A DNA stretch of 30,294 nucleotides from a virus. This document shows positions 7,374 through 16,400 of the stretch, in pieces (the stretch's first letter is position 1; every line of letters starts with the position of its first letter). The translations under genes and the position numbers were made by a program. The notes under the pieces were generated by a model. That model did no database searches, was not told the DNA's origin, and worked only from the letters and a program-made list of their open reading frames with translations. The stretch covers positions 1 through 30,294 of the IMG/VR virus record IMGVR_UViG_3300025853_000429; one strand, given 5' to 3'.

Positions 7374-9557
7374 ATGGCTGTCATATATCCTCAAGTCGAT
7401 CAAGCATCTAATCCGCCAATTACCATCACCTCTCAGAAAATGGTGGGGACCACGCCTGACGGCTCAGAGTACACCCGTGCTGGGCTTGAAAGTTTTTTTG
7501 ATGCTGCCGAAAAACAAGGCGGCATCGGGGGAACTCTTTTGAGTATGCCCTCGGTCCAACAACAAATGACAGATCAAATTTTTGGTCCCGAAGAATTAGT
7601 AGAATACAACCCCACCCCCCGCGTCCCCATTACGCCACCATCAAGCTATGAGCCGGGAATGGACCCGATGTTCAATTACTTTGAGGGGCAGAAAGCGCCA
7701 GATGCGGTTTTAATGGAAGGTGGCGGCCTTGTGGGTGAGGCCAAGCGCGTACAGCAGCAGGGTCGTAACGGCGACAGTATGCTCGTTCACATGAATCCTG
7801 ATGAATTTAACGCTATGACAGCCATCGGCGGTCTTGGCGGCTTAGTTGAGAACGGCGCAACCATCAACCCGGAAACGGGCTTGCCTGAGATGTTCAACTT
7901 TAAGGACATCCTTCCGACTGTTATTGGTGTCGCTGGCGCTGCATTTGGTCTTCCGACTTGGGCAGTTGCCTTGGGTACCGGGGCGACAACGGCTATTACC
8001 ACGGGCGACATTGGTAAGGGTATCCTTGCTGGTCTTGGCTCTTACGCCTTAGGCAGCTTGTTTGAAGGCGTTGGCGCTAGTGGTGTCGCTGATCCCAGTG
8101 TGGCGGCGGCTGGGGCTGATCCGGGCGGAAGTCTTTTGGCTAGTCAGCCCGCCATGAATGCTGCCTCCTCTACAGCTAACCTTCCAAATGCGCCTGACCT
8201 TATTGCTGGTGGAATGCCTGTCTCTGACGCTTCTATCATCAATGCCCCTAGCATTTACGAAAGAGCGGCAGCAGCTAAGGGCTTTACCCCTCAGGCTGTT
8301 TCCCCAATCACACCCCCGGCCCCGTCCGGCCCCATTAACTTTACTGGTACCGGAGGGTTTCCCTCTACAAACTTCCCGGCACGTGGTTTTACTGGTGACA
8401 TTTCGGCGATACAGGCAGGAAATGAGGCGGCTTTTGGTCTAGGTAGCGGGGCAACAGGTGCGGCTCAAAATGCTGCTTTTTCGAGCGCTTACAAGGATGC
8501 TGCTTTCGGAAACGCACCTTTTACCACGGCTTTCGATTCCGCTGCTACCGGCCCCAGTAAACTAGAATTGTTTGGTGAGGGGATATCCCAAATAGGGCAG
8601 CCCGGTGGTGTTAGTTATCTTGACGCAGCCACAAAAGGTTTGGGTGGCCTTGGTGCTACGGCTGCCGGTGCAGGTCTCTTTGATGAAGAGCCTTACAACT
8701 ACGCTGGTTTTAGTGGTTCTAGGCGCAGATATAACACTGAGCCTATGGCTCCTCTCAGTCGCACACGCTTAACCCCCGGTGCTGACTACCGCCCCGGATT
8801 TGACCCTGCCTTTAGCTACTTCGCACAGGATGGGAAGCGTGGTGAGCTAGACCCGTCAATGGGTGGCGTTATGAGTAATCCTGCTAGAAATGCTGTTATG
8901 CAGAGCGCACAGGAAATTGCATCTAATGCGACACCTCAGCCTCAAATGATGGCTCCGAGACCCGCAATGTACAGCCCTAACGCAGCGGCGAGGGCAGTGC
9001 TTCCGATGACGAGAATGGCTAATGGTGGGGTTCCTGAAGAGCAGGTGATGGCAGGTTTAATGGATGTAGCCTCCGAAGAGGTTAAAAATAACCTAGACGA
9101 GCGTATGTCCGTGCCAGCCCAAGATTCAGAGCCTCAAAGTCCAGAAGAGCGCATTGTCTACGATAATGCGATGCTTGCTGTTCAGGGTGTCCTTGAAGAT
9201 GAGGCCGCTCAAGATGCGGTGTCAGAATTTATTGAGACCTTTGGTTTCGAGGCATATCAAGCTCTTGTTGATGCAGTGAATACTCCTCGTGAAGAGGGCG
9301 GCGTTATAAAGCCCGCTGATGGTCAAAGTTCTGTAAAGGATGGGGCTATCCAAGGCGAGGACGTTATCGCTGGGATGATTGTTGACCCGGAAACCGGCGA
9401 AGAAAGTGCCAATCTGCGTATTGGTGAGAATGAGTATGTGGAACCTGCGGAAAGCCTTACGCGACGGGCTATGGCAGCGGGTCTGCCGCCTACGCCGAAA
9501 AATGGCGCAATGGTAAGAAGTGCTGAGGAGGATCAGCTTCGGATGGCTTATGGCTGA
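7374..9557 (+). CDS. Large Gly/Ala/Pro-rich phage structural or ejection-associated protein
   Basis: The start is ATG 7374 with an AGGAG at 7362-7366 (7-nt spacing); the TTG at 7371 is not needed. The product is 727 residues. The N-terminal quarter is polar. A conserved-looking segment follows: GDSMLVHMNPDEFNAMTAIGG, TINPETGLPEMFNFKDILPTVIG, then a Gly/Ala-rich hydrophobic stretch (about residues 180-235) that could be membrane-active. A low-complexity Ala/Gly/Pro region leads to an acidic C-terminus (EEGGVIKPADGQSS, DVIAGMIVDPETGEESANLRIGENEYVEP). Such MLVHM...TINPETGLPE proteins recur in marine podoviruses between connector and internal-core genes. I infer an internal virion or ejection role. 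No enzyme motif is seen. The reading frame overlaps the next gene by 8 nt. Confidence 0.55.
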   Translation: MAVIYPQVDQASNPPITITSQKMVGTTPDGSEYTRAGLESFFDAAEKQGGIGGTLLSMPSVQQQMTDQIFGPEELVEYNPTPRVPITPPSSYEPGMDPMFNYFEGQKAPDAVLMEGGGLVGEAKRVQQQGRNGDSMLVHMNPDEFNAMTAIGGLGGLVENGATINPETGLPEMFNFKDILPTVIGVAGAAFGLPTWAVALGTGATTAITTGDIGKGILAGLGSYALGSLFEGVGASGVADPSVAAAGADPGGSLLASQPAMNAASSTANLPNAPDLIAGGMPVSDASIINAPSIYERAAAAKGFTPQAVSPITPPAPSGPINFTGTGGFPSTNFPARGFTGDISAIQAGNEAAFGLGSGATGAAQNAAFSSAYKDAAFGNAPFTTAFDSAATGPSKLELFGEGISQIGQPGGVSYLDAATKGLGGLGATAAGAGLFDEEPYNYAGFSGSRRRYNTEPMAPLSRTRLTPGADYRPGFDPAFSYFAQDGKRGELDPSMGGVMSNPARNAVMQSAQEIASNATPQPQMMAPRPAMYSPNAAARAVLPMTRMANGGVPEEQVMAGLMDVASEEVKNNLDERMSVPAQDSEPQSPEERIVYDNAMLAVQGVLEDEAAQDAVSEFIETFGFEAYQALVDAVNTPREEGGVIKPADGQSSVKDGAIQGEDVIAGMIVDPETGEESANLRIGENEYVEPAESLTRRAMAAGLPPTPKNGAMVRSAEEDQLRMAYG

Positions 9558-9990
9558 TCTTGAGGTTTCTCTGGTTGACCCTAATTATGTCAGCCGTGTT
9601 TGGTCAGAGGTTGAGCCTATACTAGGCAAGTCTATAGGCTCTGCTCACGGTAGATACGACATGAAGGATATTTTGGCAGAAATTGTTAATTTTGAGCAGC
9701 ATTTGTGGGTAGTGTTTGACGAGAAAAGTAAGATTATTGCGGCTTTGACAACGAGGTTTGTTAGCTACCCGAAGAAGAAAGTATTAGCCGGTCAGTTTTT
9801 AGGCGGCACAAAAATAATGAGATGGCGTGATCCCATGTTAAACACATTAGAGAATTGGGCAAAAGACAATAGCTGTGATGGTCTTGAAATGACTGGCCGC
9901 AATGGCTTTGAAAAAGTTCTCGGACCATATGGTTGGACGCCTGAGTATGTGGTGTTCGAGAAAATGTTTGAGGAGAAAGTAGATGGGTAA
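9550..9990 (+). CDS. GNAT-fold-like internal virion protein, T7 gp13-like (DUF2833-type)
   Basis: I start at ATG 9550, which overlaps the previous stop (ATGGCTGA) and gives 146 residues; the alternative TTG at 9520 lies deep inside the upstream gene. The pattern is that of small acetyltransferase-fold proteins placed before the internal-core genes of T7-like phages: VWSEVEPILGKSIG...YDMKDILAEI, LWVVFDEKSKIIAALTTR (the central beta strands), VLAGQFLGGTKIMRW and LENWAKDNSCDGLEMTGRNGFEKVLGPYGW with a C-terminal VVFEKMF. The T7 gp13 family is required for correct assembly of internal virion proteins, and acetyltransferase activity is not established for it. Position before the three internal-protein genes supports this. 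The acetyl-CoA loop is not well conserved by eye. Confidence 0.6.
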   Translation: MADLEVSLVDPNYVSRVWSEVEPILGKSIGSAHGRYDMKDILAEIVNFEQHLWVVFDEKSKIIAALTTRFVSYPKKKVLAGQFLGGTKIMRWRDPMLNTLENWAKDNSCDGLEMTGRNGFEKVLGPYGWTPEYVVFEKMFEEKVDG

Positions 9991-10978
9991 AGGAGGAGGC
10001 GGCGCACCGCCGCCAGCACAGCCGCAGAATGTCACCACTACGACCAGTAATCTGCCCGAATACGCTGAACCCTTTTTCACGCGCTTGATGCAGCGTGGCG
10101 AGGCTATTTCGCAAGAAGATTATATTCCAATCGAACAGCAGCGACTGGCTGGCTTTGACCCCTTGCAAGAGCAATCCTTTCAGCAGGCAGAGGCTATAGC
10201 GGGGGCAGGTACGCCTGAAGAATTCGGCGCGGCTAGAGGTCGTTATCAGGAAGCATTGGATTTTCAACCGGGCTACACTCCCGGAGCCATTGACGCGGGA
10301 AGGTTTACCGATGCTGGTGTAGCTCAAAGCTACATGAATCCTTTTGTTGAGAACGTCATCGACGTACAACAGGCCCGCGCTCGTCGTCAGTTTGAAGAGG
10401 ATCAGGGTCAGAGAGTTTCAGACGCGGCAGTTAGAGCAGGTGCTTTCGGCGGCTCTCGTGAGGGCCTTGCTAATCAGCTTGCCCGCTCAAGGTTTGAAGA
10501 CAGGCTTTCTGATATGGAAGCTACGCAAAGAGCACAGGCGTTTGATCAAGGCCAGAGAGCATTTACGGCAGATCAGACCGCTGGCCTCCGAGCAGCGGCT
10601 TTGAGAGAAGAGGCTGGGCAACAAGCTGGCCGTCTTGGGCTGGCCGGTGAGCAGATTGGTCTCGATGCTGCGCGTCAGGTCGCTGCTCTTGGAGAGGGAG
10701 AGCTTGGTCTTGGTCTTCGTCAAGCTGATGTTCTTCGCCAAATTGGTGAGCAACGTCAGGCCTTGGATCAGCAACAGCTTGATATCGGAGTTTCCGATTT
10801 TATCTCTCAACGAGATTTTCCCCGTCAACAGCTTGCCTTCCAAAGCGGTATTTTGCGTGGTGTCCCTGTTAGTCCAGTTAGCGAGACCGCACAGTTCCAA
10901 GCACAGCCTAGTAACGCGCAGCAGCTTTTAGGCTTTGGCCTTGGTGGTCTTGGTTTGGCAAGAAGTGTTTTTGGGTAG
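9983..10978 (+). CDS. Internal virion / ejection protein, Gln/Arg-rich helical
   Basis: The 331-residue product overlaps the previous gene by 8 nt. It opens MGKGGGGAPPPAQPQNVTTT followed by NLPEYAEPFFTRLMQRGEAI, and the middle holds YMNPFVENVIDVQQARARRQFEEDQ, then AVRAGAFGGSREGLANQLARSRFEDRL. The sequence from about residue 120 to 285 is almost wholly helical and rich in Gln, Arg and Ala. The Y.NP....V.D.Q......F......R..A..AGAFGGSR pattern is common in structural proteins of marine podoviruses and phage metagenomes. It lies in the position of T7 gp14/gp15 internal-core proteins, so a role in the ejection complex is inferred. No membrane segment is obvious except the C-terminal LLGFGLGGLGLARSVFG, which is Gly/Leu-rich. 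Confidence 0.6.
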   Translation: MGKGGGGAPPPAQPQNVTTTTSNLPEYAEPFFTRLMQRGEAISQEDYIPIEQQRLAGFDPLQEQSFQQAEAIAGAGTPEEFGAARGRYQEALDFQPGYTPGAIDAGRFTDAGVAQSYMNPFVENVIDVQQARARRQFEEDQGQRVSDAAVRAGAFGGSREGLANQLARSRFEDRLSDMEATQRAQAFDQGQRAFTADQTAGLRAAALREEAGQQAGRLGLAGEQIGLDAARQVAALGEGELGLGLRQADVLRQIGEQRQALDQQQLDIGVSDFISQRDFPRQQLAFQSGILRGVPVSPVSETAQFQAQPSNAQQLLGFGLGGLGLARSVFG

Positions 10979-10987
10979 GATATAATC

Positions 10988-13405
10988 ATGGCCGTCACAA
11001 ATATGTCGATCATTGAAAAAGATGATTTGATTAAAAAAATGCCACGGGATTCTCTTAAAGAGGAATTGAAGAACCCATCTGGTAATTTCCCACTGTTCTT
11101 GGTCGCAGCCCGCCTCAAAGAAGTTGAGGAGATGGAGCGCGATGTAATGGCTCGTCAGGCGGCACAGCAGTCTTCTCAGGACGCGGAGTCGGTCGCTGCG
11201 CGTTTAGCGCAACAGGCTATGCCACAGTCCCCGATGTCAGCAGTTGCGGCTAACCCGGCACCCCAGCCTCGGCCTGACCCCCAAGGTATTATGGCTCAAC
11301 AAATGGCTGGCCCCACTCAACCGTTGCCCACGGTAATGGCTCAGACTGGATTACGGGGGAAGTATCCGGGTCAAGCGTCAGAGATCAATCAAGAAATAAT
11401 TGCTGCTGCGGCTCGTGCTCGTCAGGCCAAAGGAACTCCGCGTCTATATAATCAAGCCAGACAGGCTGGTTTTGAGAAAGCTGGCAGGAAAGGCGCAGCC
11501 CCAGCGAGTCAAATACCTGCACTCCTTGGCCTTGCCTCCGCTTTAGCAAAAACCGAAGAGCGGGCTTATGGCGGCATGGAGACATTGCCACCGTTTCAGG
11601 TTCAGTCGAGTACAATGCCAATGAGTGGTAAGGGCTTCACGGCCCCTGCACGTTCTCTCGCGTCAAGAATGCCTAAGGAAGAAGACGGTCTTGCTTATGT
11701 CTCTCAACTCTTAAAGTCTATGGGAGGCTCTTCAGGTGACAAGCCTACTGTATTCGCTGAGAACGGTTTTGGCAGTCAACCCGGTATGGGGTATGACCCA
11801 GTTCTACAGAGAGATTTAGAAACCTTTGGTCTTAGTGACCAGCAATTTTCGCGTCTTGATCCTCAATCTCAACAATTAATTATGGATTCTGGCGAACGCT
11901 ACGCCGATCCCTCGGCATATGAACGCGCCGCTGGCATTCCTAGAGTTCGCCGCGATGCCATAAGAACAACCCTTGAACGCGCTCAAAGAAAAAACCCCGA
12001 TAGTCTGCCGTTTGGGACCGGTATTAGAAGTTACTTCGCTCCTGAATCTGAAGTTCCGCGCATCAGAGCAGAACAAGATGCGTTTGAAACGAGTATGGCT
12101 CAACTTAGGAATGTTCTTCAACCTCCTGCGCCACCTAGTCCTCCTAGTGGATCAGCCCAAGCGGCTCCTCCCGTGAAGCCTCCCGCGAAGCCTCCCGTGA
12201 GTGAAGGGCCAGTCGTAAAAAAATTAAGCAGTCCTATTGACCCTGCGACAGTGAAGGGAGATACGTCTGCTGTACCGGGAGAGAAGACTCCCGTGGTTCC
12301 TCCCGTGGTTCCTCCCGTGGTTCCTCCTGTGGTTTCCCCCGTGGTTCCCGATGCCACTAAATCTGATGATACCGCTCCCAATGTAAATCTCGAAGCTACG
12401 AAAATAGGCGAAGTTGACACGTTGAGCAGCATTGGGGAAAAATACGGCGATCTTATTTCGGACCCGAACGAACAGTTCAAGCCTATAATTGAAGCGTACA
12501 CCACTCAACTTAAAAAGGTTGAGGCCAATGAGCCTGTCCCTCAAAGCATGAAGGACATGAAAGACCGTTATCAAAATCGTTTGGATTCTCTTGAGAAAAG
12601 CCCGCTTCCGTTTATGACTGCCGCCGCTGCCGTAATAAAGGGTAACCAGCCAATTCTTGTTGCGATGACCAATGCTATGATTGGTTACACTGCTGGTGAT
12701 GAAAAGGTCAAAAACCAAGGTCTCAAGATTATGGGCGAGATGGTTGATTTGGATGTCAACATCAAGACTCTGGAGGCAAAGCAGCAAGAGTCAGAGATGA
12801 AAGCTAGAAACGCAATGCTTGGCGCTCGTGAAGCGGCGATGAAGGGACAAAGAGAACGCGAAGCTCAACTCCTCTCGCTTGCGACCAGAGAACAACAGTC
12901 CCTTAGAACGGCAGCAGCGGATCAGGCAAAACTAGAGGACGCTGCGAAGAATAGAGCCGTCCAGCTTAGAATAGGGACGTTTAAGACTCAGGCAGAAAAG
13001 GATTTATTTGACAGAGCCTATAATGCCTTCAAGAAGGACAACCCCGGCGCTTCTGAATTTGAAGCGATAGGTGCGGCTATGGCGCTCGTTAAACCCAAGG
13101 CAACAAACTTTGGTCAGAGTAATTATGAAATAAAACTAGATGGTATGGTAGATGACTTTTTTACCAAGGGAAAAGAAGGCATTCGTAAACTCATAAGTCA
13201 ATATAATGCAAAAAACCCAAACGATAGAGTTGATACAGTAAACACTTCGCCTCAAGACATTGCAAAAGTCATTAGGTCTATCGGCGTTGATAAACTTCCG
13301 TCCAATGACGACGTTAGGCGTCGAATCCTCCAAGACCCAAGATCAGGCATGGGTCGTGGCGCTAGTGGAACTGGAACGGTTCCGTTTAGCAGTCTAGCTA
13401 GATAG
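10988..13405 (+). CDS. Large internal virion protein (gp15-like position) with Pro/Val repeat
   Basis: The product is 805 residues. N-terminal helical motifs (PLFLVAARLKEVEEMERDVMARQ) lead into an Ala/Gln/Pro-rich region. Segments such as AEINQEIIAAAARARQAKG and LPALL..A-like IPALLGLASALAK follow, the latter resembling amphipathic or membrane-inserting helices. A Pro-rich linker (about 378-455) contains VVPP repeats encoded by tandem 12-bp units. A C-terminal coiled-coil region (about 590-670, NIKTLEAKQQESEMKARNAM) closes the protein. The order gp13-like, 331-residue protein, this gene, then a giant protein with protease parallels the T7 internal core (gp13-gp14-gp15-gp16), so I infer an ejection-tube component. 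A perfect TATAAT sits 2 nt before the ATG but has no suitable -35. No enzyme motif is recognised. Confidence 0.55.
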   Translation: MAVTNMSIIEKDDLIKKMPRDSLKEELKNPSGNFPLFLVAARLKEVEEMERDVMARQAAQQSSQDAESVAARLAQQAMPQSPMSAVAANPAPQPRPDPQGIMAQQMAGPTQPLPTVMAQTGLRGKYPGQASEINQEIIAAAARARQAKGTPRLYNQARQAGFEKAGRKGAAPASQIPALLGLASALAKTEERAYGGMETLPPFQVQSSTMPMSGKGFTAPARSLASRMPKEEDGLAYVSQLLKSMGGSSGDKPTVFAENGFGSQPGMGYDPVLQRDLETFGLSDQQFSRLDPQSQQLIMDSGERYADPSAYERAAGIPRVRRDAIRTTLERAQRKNPDSLPFGTGIRSYFAPESEVPRIRAEQDAFETSMAQLRNVLQPPAPPSPPSGSAQAAPPVKPPAKPPVSEGPVVKKLSSPIDPATVKGDTSAVPGEKTPVVPPVVPPVVPPVVSPVVPDATKSDDTAPNVNLEATKIGEVDTLSSIGEKYGDLISDPNEQFKPIIEAYTTQLKKVEANEPVPQSMKDMKDRYQNRLDSLEKSPLPFMTAAAAVIKGNQPILVAMTNAMIGYTAGDEKVKNQGLKIMGEMVDLDVNIKTLEAKQQESEMKARNAMLGAREAAMKGQREREAQLLSLATREQQSLRTAAADQAKLEDAAKNRAVQLRIGTFKTQAEKDLFDRAYNAFKKDNPGASEFEAIGAAMALVKPKATNFGQSNYEIKLDGMVDDFFTKGKEGIRKLISQYNAKNPNDRVDTVNTSPQDIAKVIRSIGVDKLPSNDDVRRRILQDPRSGMGRGASGTGTVPFSSLAR
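12167..12348 (+). repeat. Two clusters of in-frame 12-bp tandem repeats
   Basis: Five head-to-tail units of TCCCGTGGTTCC (the fourth and fifth slightly changed) occupy 12289-12348 and encode (V-V-P-P)n. Three units of a related CTCCCGTGAAGC repeat lie at about 12167-12201 and encode a P-P-V/A-K pattern. Both keep the reading frame, so slippage would change linker length without breaking the protein. Confidence 0.85.
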
Positions 13406-13415
13406 GTTCTAATTT

Positions 13416-16400
13416 ATGGATGTAACGCTTCCAAACGGGCGTGTTATTAGCGGCGTCCCTGACGGCATGACTCAGGATAGTCTTCGGGAAATTGCGATCA
13501 AAAATGGCCTCGCTACCGCCGAAGACTTTGCCTCCGTACAGCCAGCCCAGCCCGCAGGACAGCCAACGGCTGCTCAGTCTGAAGAGTTTGAGGGCAACTA
13601 CTTCCTTACTGGTATAGGGCGCGGCGTTGATGTTCTACAGGAAGGTTATGGCTCTGCCATAGAGGGCTTTGGTGGTGTTTTTGACCTTCCGGGTGTTGAG
13701 CAATATGGCGCTGATGTTGTTGCTGCTCAGAAAAAACAGTTAGAGGAAACCTCTGCTGGTGCTTTGCAGACTAAAGATATTAAGGAGAAGGGCCTCCTTA
13801 GCTATATATCGGCGACTTTGGGCGCTCAGGTTCCGCAGCTTGGTAGCACTCTTGGCGGTGCCTATCTTGGCGGCAAGGTCGGCGGAGGGATCGGCGCTGC
13901 GTTTGGCGGCGTTGGCGCTATTCCCGGAGCACTTATTGGCAGCGTTGTCGGCGGTATAGCGGCCAACCTTCCGTTTTTCTACGGATCAAACCGAGAAGCT
14001 CAGAAGCAGGAGATTGCTAAGGGTAACCGCGTGGAAGTAAGCGAGAGCGCAGCTATTTTAGCAGCGGGTCCCCAAGCCCTTCTTGATTATATAGCAGACC
14101 GATTCCTTATTGGCGGACTAACTCCGAAGGCCATCAGGCAGGGTGGTCTCTTTACAAGAGGCATAAAGGGGGGAACCGCTGGCGTAGTGACTGAAGTTCC
14201 AACTGAAATTGGGCAGCAAGTTCTTCAGCGCCTTCAAGCTGGGCAGGACCTTACTAGCGATGAGGCTATGGATGAGTATTTTGAGGTCGCGGTTGCCGCT
14301 GGTCTCGTCGGTGGCACAGTCAGAGGAGGAACAAGTATATTTCAAGGCCGCGTAGAGGATGATGCTCCGCCGCCACCTAAAACTGAAGATGAGCTTGCAG
14401 CCGATGCTGCTGCCGTTTTCAACGAAGATACTGAGCCTCTTGCGCTTCCTGCGCCCGAAGAAACCCCTCTTCTTCCTGATTTCTCCAACGAAGGGGTCCC
14501 GATTGTCGATCCAGATGTTGATATTGGAAGTCTTGTTGATGGCGTTGTTTCTAATTTCTCTTCTGACCTGCCTCTTTCTTTTAATAAAGGGAAGGTCGTC
14601 GTAACTGACGATGTTGGAACACCAGCCTCTTACGAGGTCGCATCTAGCTCTGATGGTATATTTGTTGTTTCTAAACAGGGTGTCCGGGTTTCCCCCAATT
14701 TCTCTTCTACGGAACAGGCGGCTGAATTTCGTGACCGGCTGAATGTGTCCGTTAACGAGATGATGGCTGTTCAGGATGAAGTCGAAACACAGAGACAGGC
14801 TACAGAGGCTGTAAAGCGGGCCAAACTTGAGGAAACGGGCGCAACACTGGAAGCGGCGAGAGCAACCCTATCCTCGCCTTCTATTGATTTCTCCTCTATT
14901 CCGGGGGACGCAGCCCAAGCGATAAATGTTAAGAGGACCCAGACTGGGCGCAGTACACTTGGCGCTCAAGACACAGTAACCCTTGAGGAACTCAGTGATA
15001 ACAATGTCTCTCAGGAGGTAATCGACGGTCTGTTACCCTCCTCCGAAGCGGCCACCGTCGAAGATGTGCGTTCTGCTGCCGCGTCTAAAAACATTTTGGT
15101 TGAAGACGCTGGCTTTGAGCGCTTTGCCCGCAGAAATACTGGCTCCGCAAACATAGAGAGAATGTCGCCTACTCAGCTTGGCTACATGATCGACGCTATC
15201 GAGGGGCTGCCAGCGATACCCGGTGAAACCGCACAGGCACTGCCTGTTATCCAAACACCCGAATTTACAGGCCCTCAGTACAGCGCAACCATATCTCTTG
15301 CTAAACGCAAGGGCGAGGAAGGTGTTCTAAAGTCTGAGGTTTCCAAGAACATCGATATGAAACGCGGTGCTCCCACGCAATCCCTGATACAGGCTGGCTT
15401 GGATCGTGGCGATCTTGTGCCGCATCCCACAAAAAAGAATAGGTGGGTCAGTAGGCAGTTCTACGAAGAGAGACTTAATAGACCCCGTACACCTCTAGAG
15501 AGAGGCGAACAGGTAGAGGCAGAGGCCCGCGCAAGGGAAGAGCAAGCGCAGCCAGAAATGCCAGCCCGTGAGACCCTTGGCCCCGGCATTATCGTAGAAA
15601 CCACGCGGGAAGAGGGTGATACGCGCTCTATCCCTGAACGTAGCAGGGAATTCCAAGAACGTCTTGGAGAGACCACGCCCACGCCCGAGGCCCTATCCAG
15701 ACGCGAGGAGATACAGCAATCCCTCACTGATGAGCTTAACAGGTTTGCTGCTAGTCCCGCTGGTAGGGCGGCAAAACTGGATGCCAGCAAGATCGGCGTT
15801 GAGATTGTTGATTCAGTAACGACTGGGGCGGGGACAAGGGCAGAGGGCCAGCTACTCGCTGACGCTGACAGCGGTAAGGTAATTATTCAACTAGCTTTGG
15901 ACACGGCTCAAGAGGGCGCAGCAACTGACGCACAAGTTAAAAATAACCTCAGAGATGTCTTCAATCACGAAGTGGTGCACGCTCTAAAAGCGCTAGGCGT
16001 TATCAACGAAGCTGATATGGCATCACTCGTTAAGTACTCAAAGAACGCCCGTATAAAAGGCTCGAAGAAAACGATTTATCAAGAGATCGTAGAGAACTAT
16101 ACGGAAAAGAATGTCGGACGCCAACTCTCTAAAGAAGAGCTTGAAGAAGAGGCGGTTGCCGATGCTTTCCGTTACTGGGCTGCTGGTCAACTCAAGGTCA
16201 CCGGCAAGCCTAAGAGCATATTCGACCGCATTGTGCGCTTCTTCCGCAGCATTGGTTCCGGCCTAAGCAACGCTGAAATAACATCTGCCGAGCAAATCTT
16301 TAATAATCTACGCGCACCGATTGGTGCACGGTCTGCTCCCGTTGCTCCTGCTAACAGAGAAGCCGCAAGACAGGCAGAGGCGGCTGCTGCTGCCGAAGGC

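Noticed and set aside
9761-10369. 202-residue - strand frame across the gp13-like and following genes
   Set aside because: Spans two overlapping + strand genes and shows no motif; shadow.
10981-10986. Perfect TATAAT two bases before the 805-residue virion gene
   Set aside because: The only -35-like hexamer (TTGGCA at 10955) is 20 bases away and a start there would fall inside the gene; treated as coincidence.
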